This document shows, one piece after another, positions 42,231 to 49,915 of a stretch of 64,000 bases of DNA. The number at the start of each line of letters is the position of its first letter. Position 1 is the first letter of the stretch. The translations under genes were made by a program, and so were the position numbers. The DNA is from Cerasicoccus sp. TK19100 (GTDB lineage: Bacteria; Verrucomicrobiota; Verrucomicrobiia; Opitutales; Cerasicoccaceae). The stretch is from NCBI RefSeq assembly GCF_027257155.1, contig NZ_JAPWDU010000003.1, forward strand, positions 682,001 through 746,000, given 5' to 3'. The notes under the pieces are model-generated. The model was not told the DNA's origin and ran no database searches. It saw only the letters and a list, made by a program, of their open reading frames with translations.

Positions 42231-43691
42231 GTGACGAATAAATCCCAGCTTACCCGGCTACGCCGGCGTTTAGGCGATGCCGTGAGCACCGCCGAGGAAG
42301 ACCTTGCCCGCTGCTCGCTCGACAGCGCGCGCCTGCGGTTTCGGCCCGATGCGGTGGTCCGCCCCCAAACGGATGACGCGCTGCAGCAATTGCTCGTCCT
42401 GGCCAACGAGCTGCGTGTGCCGATCACCCCGCGTGGTGCGGGCTCGGCGACGACGGGCGCGGCCTCGCCGGTAAAGGGCGGCTGGGTGCTCGATCTTTCC
42501 GGATGGACGAAGATTCGCATCGACGCCACCGCGGGCATGGCGCACGTGGAGGCCGGTGCCGTGACCAAGAATATTAACGATGCCGCCGAGCGCAAAGGCT
42601 GGTTCTACCCGCCTGACCCGTCCTCGCTCAAACACTGCACGATTGGTGGAAATATCGCCACCAACGCCGGTGGCCTCCGTGGTGCCAAGTATGGCGTAAC
42701 GCGTGACTACGTTTACGAGCTGGAGGGCTTCCTGCCGACCGGCGAACCCGTCCGCTGGGGCGCACCGCTGAAGAAATTTGCCTCTGGCTTGAATCTGCGC
42801 GACCTGTGGATCGGCTCTGAGGGCATGCTGGGTGTCGTCACCCGCGCCACCCTGAAGCTGATCCCCAAGCCTGCCGCGCGCTGGACCTGCCTCGCCGCTT
42901 TTCAAAATGAAACCCAGGCCCTGCGTGCGGTTAAAAAGCTGCTCGGCTTACGCGTCGTCCCGAGCATATTGGAGTTCCTCGACCGGCAAAGCGTGGACTG
43001 CGCGCAGCGTCGCCGTGGCGGCCCGTTTTTCCCCAAGCTGCCGCATTGCTCGCTGCTGTTGCTGGAGTTGGATGGCCACCCTGCCGCCGTTCGGGAAACG
43101 AAAAAAGTCGTCCAAACGCTCTTTACCGAGCGCGCCCTGGCCAGCCGCCACACCAGTGATCCGGAAAAGGCTGAATCTCTCTGGGAGGCGCGGCGCACCT
43201 GCTCGCAGGCGATGTTCCAGATGGGCGACACCAAGCTCAACGAAGACATCGTTGTGCCGGTGCAGTCCTACGAGGCGCTGATCCGCTATACCCTGGAGCT
43301 GAAGAAGCAGACCGGGCTCGCGACGCCGACCTTTGGCCACGTGGCCGATGGCAACTTCCACGTCCACCTGATGTATGACCACGGCGACCCCGACCAGTGC
43401 GCCCAGGCCGAGCGCGGCCTGCAACTGCTCATGGAGAAAGTGGTGGAGCTCGGCGGCGCGATCACCGGTGAGCATGGCATCGGCTTGGCGAAAAGCCCCT
43501 TCATGCACCTGCAACACAGCAAGGCGGAGATTGCCGCGATGAAGCGCATCAAGGACGCGCTCGACCCCAATGGCATTCTGAACCCGGGCAAGATGTTCGA
43601 AGAGTTCACCATGTGGCGACACGAGCGCGACTACTCCTGGACCTTCCCCTGGGATCACCAGCGTCCGGGCAGCGTCCCATTGCATCGATAG
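42231..43691 (+). CDS. FAD-linked oxidase, glycolate/D-lactate oxidase subunit GlcD type
   Basis: A flavoprotein of about 486 residues that oxidises a 2-hydroxy acid such as glycolate or D-lactate. The FAD-binding half shows ITPRGAGSATTG, PPDPSSLKHCTIGGNIATNA with GGLRGAKYG after it, and WIGSEGMLGVVT. The C-terminal half shows TFGHVADGNFHVH, ITGEHGIGLAKS and LDPNGILNPGKMF. The start is unclear: no ATG exists near the N-terminus. GTG at 42231 gives a normal family length; TTG at 42105 would add 42 residues that look non-coding. The final codons and the stop lie in a repeat element also found after dnaE. GlcE/GlcF subunits are not adjacent. Confidence 0.88.
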   Translation: MTNKSQLTRLRRRLGDAVSTAEEDLARCSLDSARLRFRPDAVVRPQTDDALQQLLVLANELRVPITPRGAGSATTGAASPVKGGWVLDLSGWTKIRIDATAGMAHVEAGAVTKNINDAAERKGWFYPPDPSSLKHCTIGGNIATNAGGLRGAKYGVTRDYVYELEGFLPTGEPVRWGAPLKKFASGLNLRDLWIGSEGMLGVVTRATLKLIPKPAARWTCLAAFQNETQALRAVKKLLGLRVVPSILEFLDRQSVDCAQRRRGGPFFPKLPHCSLLLLELDGHPAAVRETKKVVQTLFTERALASRHTSDPEKAESLWEARRTCSQAMFQMGDTKLNEDIVVPVQSYEALIRYTLELKKQTGLATPTFGHVADGNFHVHLMYDHGDPDQCAQAERGLQLLMEKVVELGGAITGEHGIGLAKSPFMHLQHSKAEIAAMKRIKDALDPNGILNPGKMFEEFTMWRHERDYSWTFPWDHQRPGSVPLHR

Positions 43692-43803
43692 TTTCGCGCA
43701 TTGCGCGAAAAGGGTAGGGCGCAGTCCCGCTGAGCGGGACAAGCCGCCTCAGCGGAGTGGCATGTGCACAATGTGCAAATTTATCGGTCCAGCCGGAGGC
43801 TGG
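43680..43803. repeat. mosaic 3'-end repeat
   Basis: It begins inside the last codons of the oxidase gene. 43680-43712 matches the sequence after dnaE (63525-63556), including the hairpin TTTCGCGC-ATT-GCGCGAAA. From 43712 the sequence matches one arm and part of the spacer of the inverted repeat at 52318-52462 (GGTAGGGCGCAGTC, ACAAGCCGC, GGAGTGG). It also contains the hairpin GTCCCGC-TGA-GCGGGAC. Confidence 0.7.
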
Positions 43804-44592
43804 CTAAGACTCCGAGTTGCTGAAGCGGTGCTCCATGGCGCGGCAGGGCTCGTCTTCGCTGGCGACACCAATTACGCGCGCGGGCACGCCAACGGCGGTG
43901 CTATGCGCGGGTATATCGGTCAGCACGACCGAGCCGGCACCGATCTTGGCGCATTGGCCGATCTCGATGTTGCCCAGTAATTTAGCACCCGCGCCGATGA
44001 GCACGCCATGGCGCACTTTCGGGTGGCGGTCGCCCTTTTCCTTACCGGTCCCGCCGAGAGTGACTTCGTGCAGGATGGAGACGTCGTCTTCGATCACGGC
44101 GGTTTCGCCCGCCACAAAGCTCGTAGCGTGGTCGAGGAGAATGCCAGAGCCGATCTTAGCGGCCGGGTGGATATCTACCGCAAAAACTTCACTGATAAGG
44201 CTTTGCAGATAGAAGGCGAGGTCCTCTCGCTCATGTATGAGCAAGTGATGCGCGATGCGATAGCAGGTCAGCGCCTGAAATCCCTTAAAATACAGCACCG
44301 GATAGAGCGCATTGGGGCAGGCCGGGTCGCGCTCGTTGACGGCCTGGATGTCGTTAATGACGCGCTTGGAGAGGTTGGGGTCCTGGTCGAAGGCCTCCAT
44401 GAATATCTCTTTCAGGTAGCCCTCGGGCGTGGCGTGGTAGGCCAGCTTGCGCGACAGGCGCACACTGAGGGCCTCTTGCAGGCTGTGACGTTGCAGGATG
44501 ACTTCGTTCATGAGACCGGACAGCGCGGGCTCACGCCGAGCCACGTTTTCCGCCTCACGTTTCAATTCCTGCCAAATCTCATCTGCCTGCAT
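43804..44592 (-). CDS. cysE: serine O-acetyltransferase
   Basis: A 262-residue cytoplasmic enzyme making O-acetylserine from serine and acetyl-CoA, the entry step to cysteine. The N-terminal helical domain (about 1-140) contains the typical YPVLYFKGFQALTCYRIAH. The left-handed beta-helix of hexapeptide repeats follows (about 140-245), with DIHPAAKIGSGILLDHATSF near 141, GETAVIEDDVSILHEVTLGG and AGSVVLTDIPAHSTAVGVPA. The catalytic His lies in LDHATS and the second conserved His in LHEVTLGG. ATG at 44592. No other cysteine gene is adjacent. Confidence 0.95.
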   Translation of the reverse strand: MQADEIWQELKREAENVARREPALSGLMNEVILQRHSLQEALSVRLSRKLAYHATPEGYLKEIFMEAFDQDPNLSKRVINDIQAVNERDPACPNALYPVLYFKGFQALTCYRIAHHLLIHEREDLAFYLQSLISEVFAVDIHPAAKIGSGILLDHATSFVAGETAVIEDDVSILHEVTLGGTGKEKGDRHPKVRHGVLIGAGAKLLGNIEIGQCAKIGAGSVVLTDIPAHSTAVGVPARVIGVASEDEPCRAMEHRFSNSES

Positions 44593-44720
44593 GGGCTGAA
44601 CTTTGCCTCATTGGGAAATCGGCGCAAGTAATTTGACGAAATTCATCTGTCGGCGATTAATATTATTTGAACAAATTCGAACAACTCGGGTCATTCTCTA
44701 AACACAACTCCTCCACAGCT

Positions 44721-45329
44721 ATGAAAACCATTAGAAATCTTCTTCTCGCCGCATCAATTTTTTCCCTCGCGCTGACCGCTTCCGCCAAGGTGGACGTGGG
44801 CCAGACCGCGCCTGACTTCACCCTCCCGGCCGCCGATGGCAAGGAATACAGCCTCGACCAATATAAGGGCAAGTGGGTCGTCCTCGAATGGACGAACTAC
44901 GGTTGCCCGTTCGTCAAAAAGTTCTACGACCAGTCCGGCAAAATGCCCGAACTGCAAAAGGAGTGGACGGGCAAAGATGTCGTTTGGCTGTCGATCTGTT
45001 CTTCCGCCCCCGACAAGCAAGGCCACATGGATGTCGCTGACGCACAGGCCACCAACGACGAAAAGGGCTGGTCCGGCACGGCTTACCTCGTGGACGAAAC
45101 CGGCAAAGTCGGCAAGGAATATGGTGCCACCAACACGCCGCAGATGTATGTGATCAACCCGGACGGTAAGATTGTCTACATGGGCGCGATCGACAGCAAG
45201 CGCTCCGCCAACCCGGACGACATCGCCAAGTCCGACAACTACGTGGACCTGGCCCTGACTGCCGCCATGGAGGGCAAGAACATCACCACGCCAAAGAGCA
45301 AGCCTTACGGTTGCGGCGTCAAATACTAG
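44721..45329 (+). CDS. secreted redoxin (thioredoxin-like, AhpC/TSA) protein
   Basis: A 202-residue exported thiol protein. The ATG at 44721 is chosen because it opens a signal peptide (MKTIRNLLLAASIFSLALTA, cut after ASA at residue 22); the frame extends to 44667 without such a signal. The mature part is a thioredoxin fold with APDFTLPAADGKEY and the active site NYGCPFVKKFY (Cys62), a further Cys at 93 in SICSS, and TPQMYVINPDGKIVYMG. The C-terminal PYGCGVKY is typical of this subgroup. It probably acts in periplasmic thiol or peroxide chemistry. A strong terminator follows, so it is monocistronic. Confidence 0.88.
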   Translation: MKTIRNLLLAASIFSLALTASAKVDVGQTAPDFTLPAADGKEYSLDQYKGKWVVLEWTNYGCPFVKKFYDQSGKMPELQKEWTGKDVVWLSICSSAPDKQGHMDVADAQATNDEKGWSGTAYLVDETGKVGKEYGATNTPQMYVINPDGKIVYMGAIDSKRSANPDDIAKSDNYVDLALTAAMEGKNITTPKSKPYGCGVKY

Positions 45330-45403
45330 GTGATATATAAAAGAATAATTTCCAGTTGTTCGGGGTGTGAGGCATCCCGATCAAACTAGGGGTAGATGAG
45401 AGG

Positions 45404-45441
45404 TCCCCGTCCGGTTAATTACCGGGCGGGGAAATTTTTTT
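45404..45441 (+). terminator. Rho-independent terminator of the redoxin gene
   Basis: CCCCGTCCGG (45405-45414) and CCGGGCGGGG (45422-45431) form a 10-bp stem with one G-T pair and a 7-base loop, followed by AAA and seven T. Confidence 0.85.
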
Positions 45442-45490
45442 GCCAAGTTCGTGGCTGGCTGATTAATTCCGACTCAATGCAAATACCGCG

Positions 45491-45520
45491 TTTCATCCGT
45501 GTCCATCCGCGGCTAAAAAT
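45491..45520. repeat. CATCCGTGTCCATCCGCGG-type intergenic element
   Basis: This 30-base stretch, ending in GGCTAAAAAT, resembles a short element of unknown role that I recall from intergenic DNA of many environmental bacteria, including planctomycetes and verrucomicrobia. It sits 12 bases before the ABA4-like gene. Confidence 0.4.
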
Positions 45521-45531
45521 CCACGCCCAAC

Positions 45532-45987
45532 ATGCCTAGCTGGATGATCGAATTCTTTGCCGGGGAGACGCTCACGCGGCTGTTCTGGATCATCACCTTG
45601 GCCGGCGCGCCGTTTTGGGCGTTAATGATTTTCTTGCCTGGCAAGCCGATGACGCGTCACCTGTGCTCGCCGTTTTTGGCCCCGCCGTTGTTCGCGATCG
45701 GGCTGCTGTATTTGTATTATCAACTGTGGACACTTGGCCTGCCCGATGCGCCGACGGGGCTGGACTACAGTGACCAGGCGGCCGTCGCCGCGCACCCGAT
45801 CGTCTTTCTCATTCTCTGGCTGCACGCACAGATTCTAAACCTGTTTTTGGGCGAATCCTTGTTCGTCGAAGCGCGCAAGCGCAAGATGAGGATCCCGGTC
45901 GAGCTACTGCTCTGCTGGCTCTTTGGGCCGGTGGGTTTGCTCGTATTTGGGATAAGATTATTATTAATAAAAATCACCGGAAAATAG
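45532..45987 (+). CDS. ABA4-like (DUF4281) membrane protein
   Basis: A 151-residue integral membrane protein with four hydrophobic segments. LAGAPFWALMIFLPGKPMT near residue 22, PPLFAIGLLYLYYQLW near 50 and CWLFGPVGLLVFGIRL near the end follow the ABA4 family pattern. The plant member is needed for neoxanthin formation; the bacterial role is not established, though a carotenoid or lipid-related role is often assumed. ATG at 45532. The glycosyltransferase gene begins 47 bases later on the same strand, so the two may be cotranscribed. Confidence 0.75.
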   Translation: MPSWMIEFFAGETLTRLFWIITLAGAPFWALMIFLPGKPMTRHLCSPFLAPPLFAIGLLYLYYQLWTLGLPDAPTGLDYSDQAAVAAHPIVFLILWLHAQILNLFLGESLFVEARKRKMRIPVELLLCWLFGPVGLLVFGIRLLLIKITGK

Positions 45988-46034
45988 GAACCTTGGCGCT
46001 TGCGCTGCACAACTCCGGTCGTAGCATTCCGGAT

Positions 46035-47048
46035 ATGCCACCTCAAGTATCGGTCTTGCTGCCGGTGAGGAATGCCGAGGATACGCTCGAGCTCGCCGTG
46101 CGGTCGATTATGGCCCAGTCGCTTTACGCCTGGGAGTTGTTGTTGGTGGATGACCACTCGACCGACTCCACCGGTGCCATCGCGCGAAAACTATCGCAGG
46201 CCGATCCACGTATTCGCTGCCAGATGAACCCCGGGCGAGGCATTGTTGATGCGCTTAACTTTGCGATACAAAGTTCCGAAGGGCGTTACCTCGTTCGTAT
46301 GGACGCCGATGACATTGCGACCTTTCACCGGCTCGAAACACAGATTCGTTTTCTGGAAGAAAACCCGGATATCGGTATTGTCGGCAGTTGTGTAACCTAC
46401 ATCGGTGACCGCGAGAAGTTCCTCGGCTATGCGAACTATGTGGACTGGATTAATAGCCTGATCACGCCTGCTGACATCGAGCGCTATCGTTTTGTGGAGT
46501 CACCCTTTGCGCACCCCAGCGTCGCGTTTCGCCGCAGTGTGGTGGAGGAGTTTGGCGGCTATAAAAACGGGGATTTCCCCGAGGACTATGAACTATGGCT
46601 GCGCTGGGCGGACGCCGGGGTCCGCATGGGCAAGTGTCCGGAGTTTCTCCTGCATTGGCGCGACTCGGAAACGCGTCTCTCGCGCACCGATCCGCGCTAC
46701 GACGTGGATGTGTTTTACCAACTGAAGGCCTACTACTTGCACCGCTGGCTCAAGCGTACCTTTGCCCGCCGCGAGCTCTATGTTTGGGGTGCAGGCCGGA
46801 CCACACGCAAGCGCTTGCAGCATCTGCGAAGACTCGGCGTAAAAGTCGCCGCCTTCATCGACATCGACCCGAATAAGATTGGCCAGGAGATCGAGGGCAT
46901 CAGCGTCCGCTCACCCGACGAGCTTCCCGAGCCAGGCCCGGCCGGAGTTATTATCTACGTCGGCTCGCGCGGCGCGCGCGAACTCATCGAGCAGGGCTTG
47001 CAAACGCGCGGCTACCGCCTTGGCGTGGATTACATTCCGGCGGCGTAA
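46035..47048 (+). CDS. family 2 glycosyltransferase
   Basis: A 337-residue cytoplasmic GT-A fold enzyme transferring a sugar from a nucleotide donor. The marks are VSVLLPVRNAEDTLELAVRS at the start, LLVDDHSTDST near 37 and the metal-binding VRMDADDIA near 90. The acceptor-side segment EDYELWLRWADAG is near 185. After the GT domain, about 80 C-terminal residues beginning LYVWGAGRTTRKRLQHLRR form a Rossmann-like extension, which is less common. ATG at 46035 is used; a TTG at 45993 adds 14 unlikely residues. The acceptor is unknown; cell-envelope polysaccharide is likely. Confidence 0.88.
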   Translation: MPPQVSVLLPVRNAEDTLELAVRSIMAQSLYAWELLLVDDHSTDSTGAIARKLSQADPRIRCQMNPGRGIVDALNFAIQSSEGRYLVRMDADDIATFHRLETQIRFLEENPDIGIVGSCVTYIGDREKFLGYANYVDWINSLITPADIERYRFVESPFAHPSVAFRRSVVEEFGGYKNGDFPEDYELWLRWADAGVRMGKCPEFLLHWRDSETRLSRTDPRYDVDVFYQLKAYYLHRWLKRTFARRELYVWGAGRTTRKRLQHLRRLGVKVAAFIDIDPNKIGQEIEGISVRSPDELPEPGPAGVIIYVGSRGARELIEQGLQTRGYRLGVDYIPAA

Positions 47049-47079
47049 TGCTGCCTCGCCTTGTGCCCCACATGCCGCC

Positions 47080-48063
47080 TCATTGAACCAAGGAATCTTT
47101 TCTACCATTCTCCTGTGCTTGGTTCATTTTCTCAAGTGCCTCATCTTTGTATGTGAGCAACCGTTTGGAGGCTGGGATAAATGAGCTTTTTCGGAATTCG
47201 CCATCATACCAAAGCTCAAGATAGGTGACGAATTCACCGTCGGTTGTAGCAAGGATGGAATCGACCTCGGCGATAACCGATTCGTATTGTCCATTGGCCA
47301 GCAATGCTCGAACGTAGGTTATTTTATTGTCCAGAGGCAGTTCGGACGGCTCTAAATCGTAATGAGCGGCTGCTTCTGTGATAAGATTGATGGCTTTTTC
47401 GGGTTCGTTGGCAGCGAGAAAGAACTGTGCATACTTATCGACGGTAATGAGGGTTCGCTTTTCGGAACTGAATGCAAATTGATCCACGGCATAATTGATC
47501 TCACTGGAGAGGTTCACGGTGTCCTTTCGGCGGTGCAGCCACCCCATAAAATCATTGTGCACATGACCAGGGGCATGCTCTCGGTAATGTTGGCGAATGA
47601 TGGCCTGAACTTCCGGTGAAAACTTTACAAACGATAGCCCGTATTTGGATGCGATGTAATAAAACTTGGAAGCCTTTTTATCCAGCATCTGGTCGTTTAG
47701 TACCCTCGCCTCCATCGCGGCTCTGAGGCGCGCATAGCTGTTTTCCGCATACTTGGGATTGTAGCGATAGGCATCGTATCTCATTTGATTATAGAGCACT
47801 GACCACGAATGCCCGGATTCAATCATATCGATTGTTACCTGCAGCAGCGTTTCATTGGCCGTACGAAGCAGGTCCTCATTACCACTTTTACTGACACTGT
47901 GTCTTAGTGCGTTGGCCTTGACGAGTAGCAGGGGGTTCTTGGGCGATTGGGCATAGAGTTCGAGAAACTGCTCAAGGAACTCCGGGCTCTTTGCATCGAT
48001 CTTCTTTAGTTTGAGCATTATCTCGGCATCAAGCGCATAGTCGGAAGTGGATTCGGTGGACAT
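47080..48063 (-). CDS. TPR-like hypothetical protein, downstream part of a split gene
   Basis: A 327-residue helical protein without a signal peptide, beginning at ATG 48063. Helix pairs such as FLEQFLELYAQSPKNPLLLV, FFLAANEPEKAINLITEAA and YVRALLANGQYESVIAEVDS have the TPR rhythm. The reading frame is open beyond the ATG up to 48216, where it meets the TAA of the upstream gene in the same frame. The extra 51 codons read as normal protein (RIEETLRFYAGQID, SIQVLCDREGNFYLKEKFP). So this is most likely the C-terminal half of one protein of about 784 residues whose gene has an in-frame stop at 48217-48219. It may or may not be translated alone. Confidence 0.6.
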   Translation of the reverse strand: MSTESTSDYALDAEIMLKLKKIDAKSPEFLEQFLELYAQSPKNPLLLVKANALRHSVSKSGNEDLLRTANETLLQVTIDMIESGHSWSVLYNQMRYDAYRYNPKYAENSYARLRAAMEARVLNDQMLDKKASKFYYIASKYGLSFVKFSPEVQAIIRQHYREHAPGHVHNDFMGWLHRRKDTVNLSSEINYAVDQFAFSSEKRTLITVDKYAQFFLAANEPEKAINLITEAAAHYDLEPSELPLDNKITYVRALLANGQYESVIAEVDSILATTDGEFVTYLELWYDGEFRKSSFIPASKRLLTYKDEALEKMNQAQENGRKDSLVQ

Positions 48064-48216
48064 GTCTTCCAGTAGTTTGGGTTCTCGAGGGAACTTCTCT
48101 TTCAGGTAGAAGTTTCCTTCCCGATCACACAGAACCTGGATGCTGTTAAAAAGAAGCGGACGTTTTGTTGGTGCATCGATTTGGCCTGCGTAGAAGCGTA
48201 GCGTCTCTTCTATGCG

Positions 48217-49434
48217 TTACTTTTTCGCGATTAGAGTGGCGTTATCCGTTGGGGTAAGGTGCGGTTGCAGGGCACTGAGTAGTGTCAGCATCTGTTGACT
48301 GGTTTCATGTCGATTTGCCCAGTCCAACTCACCCCCAAGCCGAGTTAAGCGCACTGCCATACCGACCTCATGCCCCGGGTAGTCTCGAATGATTTCGTTT
48401 CTGATCTCATCCACTCGGTCGTGGTCGTAGAGTCCGTAGGTGCGGTTGTAGTCCTGCACGATGCCGAGTAGCCAGGGGCGCTGCGGGTGGTCCACCGGTA
48501 GCTGGTGCGCTAGCCAATCGGGGTAGCCAAAGCAGACGGGATAATACCCCCAGTCGTGCAGGTCGTCATAGCCAAACTTGTGCGCTATGGCGAGGAAGTC
48601 ATCGGGATTGGGTGCACTCACGGCAGCCTTGGAAATGATGTCCCAAGGCTTATCCAGAGCGGCGACGGATCCCATGGCCGCAGTTTCTTCATCGACGATA
48701 AATGGCATGATCACTGGCTTAAGTTCACCATCAATCATTTCTCGTATGTCTTGCTGCAACTCTGGCGTTGTGGCCAGCTCGGTGATGTTGGCTTTGTTGA
48801 TCTGGAGGATCCATTTCTTGTGCTTTAGCTGCCATTGGGCGGCACCTTCGATCTCCACGTCCAGGGCTTGGCTGTCGGCAATGTTGAACTGGCCCATTAG
48901 GTGCAGGCTGATAGTAATGCTGTCGTCGCTGTCACCGGGATAAGCTAAGGCGATGGCGTTAAACTGGCCGGGGGTTATTTTCCCTCGCTCGTCCCATGCT
49001 TGAGAGGTGGGGCTGAGCTTGGTTACCGGCAGCCCGGCGCTTTGTTCCAGTAGTTGGTAGACTGCTTCCTCAAGTGGTGCGGAATTTTCCAAGTGTAGTG
49101 CGGCGTCGTGGTAGAGGCCCCAAAAGGCGAGTATTGGTTCGTAGCTGATCTTAGTTTTTACCCGGCGGCGCGTCTTGACGGTGAGAGCCTGCGCGATTTC
49201 TGGCATACGCATACGCAGCAAGCTGGCCTGCATGGCTTCCCGCGCAGGGTAGAACTCGGGGTCCTGGTTGTTGGCGCGGGCAAAGGCGCGCAAGGCTGAC
49301 GCGTAGGCGCCGTCGTCGTAATCCACCCAGCCATTGATGAATTCCTCGAAGACTTCGGGGTAGGTCACGTTGGGCTTCGCCAACAGGCTGAGAGTGGGTA
49401 AAAGGAGGAGGGCGAAATAAATTGGTGTTCTCAT
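48217..49434 (-). CDS. exported TPR-like hypothetical protein, upstream part of a split gene
   Basis: A 405-residue protein with a signal peptide (MRTPIYFALLLLPTLSLLA) and a TPR-like opening (EEFINGWVDYDDGAYASALR, AFARANNQDPEFYPAREA). A central domain follows that I do not recognise, with a SISLHLMGQFNI-like stretch. It ends abruptly at TAA 48217-48219 after LIAKK, and the same frame continues at once into the next ORF. The stop therefore appears to cut one protein in two, by mutation or possibly a sequencing error. If translation ends here the product lacks its C-terminal half. It is probably periplasmic. Confidence 0.65.
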   Translation of the reverse strand: MRTPIYFALLLLPTLSLLAKPNVTYPEVFEEFINGWVDYDDGAYASALRAFARANNQDPEFYPAREAMQASLLRMRMPEIAQALTVKTRRRVKTKISYEPILAFWGLYHDAALHLENSAPLEEAVYQLLEQSAGLPVTKLSPTSQAWDERGKITPGQFNAIALAYPGDSDDSITISLHLMGQFNIADSQALDVEIEGAAQWQLKHKKWILQINKANITELATTPELQQDIREMIDGELKPVIMPFIVDEETAAMGSVAALDKPWDIISKAAVSAPNPDDFLAIAHKFGYDDLHDWGYYPVCFGYPDWLAHQLPVDHPQRPWLLGIVQDYNRTYGLYDHDRVDEIRNEIIRDYPGHEVGMAVRLTRLGGELDWANRHETSQQMLTLLSALQPHLTPTDNATLIAKK

Positions 49435-49851
49435 TAGATATTGAGGACGGTTTTAATGGTAAAAGCGATTTAATGCGCTTTGTTCATTAAAAATAATCAG
49501 TAAAACCAAGTTTGGTGCAAGCCCTTATGCTGTCTCAGTCTGCATCGTTGCTCAGAGTGCAGTCTTAGCATATGTTGGCCCTCTGTTTTGCGGAACGGCA
49601 TTCAACGCAAGTAGCTTCAGCGTTGCAGGCAACACTCAGCCCTCATGCAAGCATGCAGGCTTTGTTAGGGGTATACAGCCCGGTAGTGACGACCAACACC
49701 TTACCCTGCTTTGGCAGAAGCATCGCCGACGCTTCAATTATGTGTCGCCGACACTTCGATCTACAGTCGGCGACGCTTGGTCGCGCAGTCGGCGATACTT
49801 ATTGAGCTTCTTAGGATGCTCGTGGACCGACTTTTCATGGTGATGATGATG
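49435..49851. other. intergenic region containing a dispersed repeat copy
   Basis: No gene is supported. It holds dispersed repeat copy B (49700-49801); the rest has no coding pattern. Confidence 0.5.
49700..49801 (+). repeat. dispersed 102-bp repeat, copy B
   Basis: Gapless partner of 31055-31156 (78 of 102 positions identical). It has the same four units with GTCG/CGAC palindromic cores, here TCGCCGACGCTT, TGTCGCCGACACTT, AGTCGGCGACGCTT and AGTCGGCGATACTT. Confidence 0.8.
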
Positions 49852-49886
49852 TCAAAAAGTCGGTGCCTAAGCAAGCTTTGGCACCG
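49852..49886 (-). terminator. Rho-independent terminator of tex
   Basis: Read on the minus strand, CGGTGCC (49880-49886) pairs with GGCACCG (49861-49867) over a 12-base loop. ACTTTTT follows (49854-49860). It lies 30 bases past the tex stop. Confidence 0.7.
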
Positions 49887-49915
49887 GATGTTTTCAGAAA
49901 ATGATCCGCGGGAAG

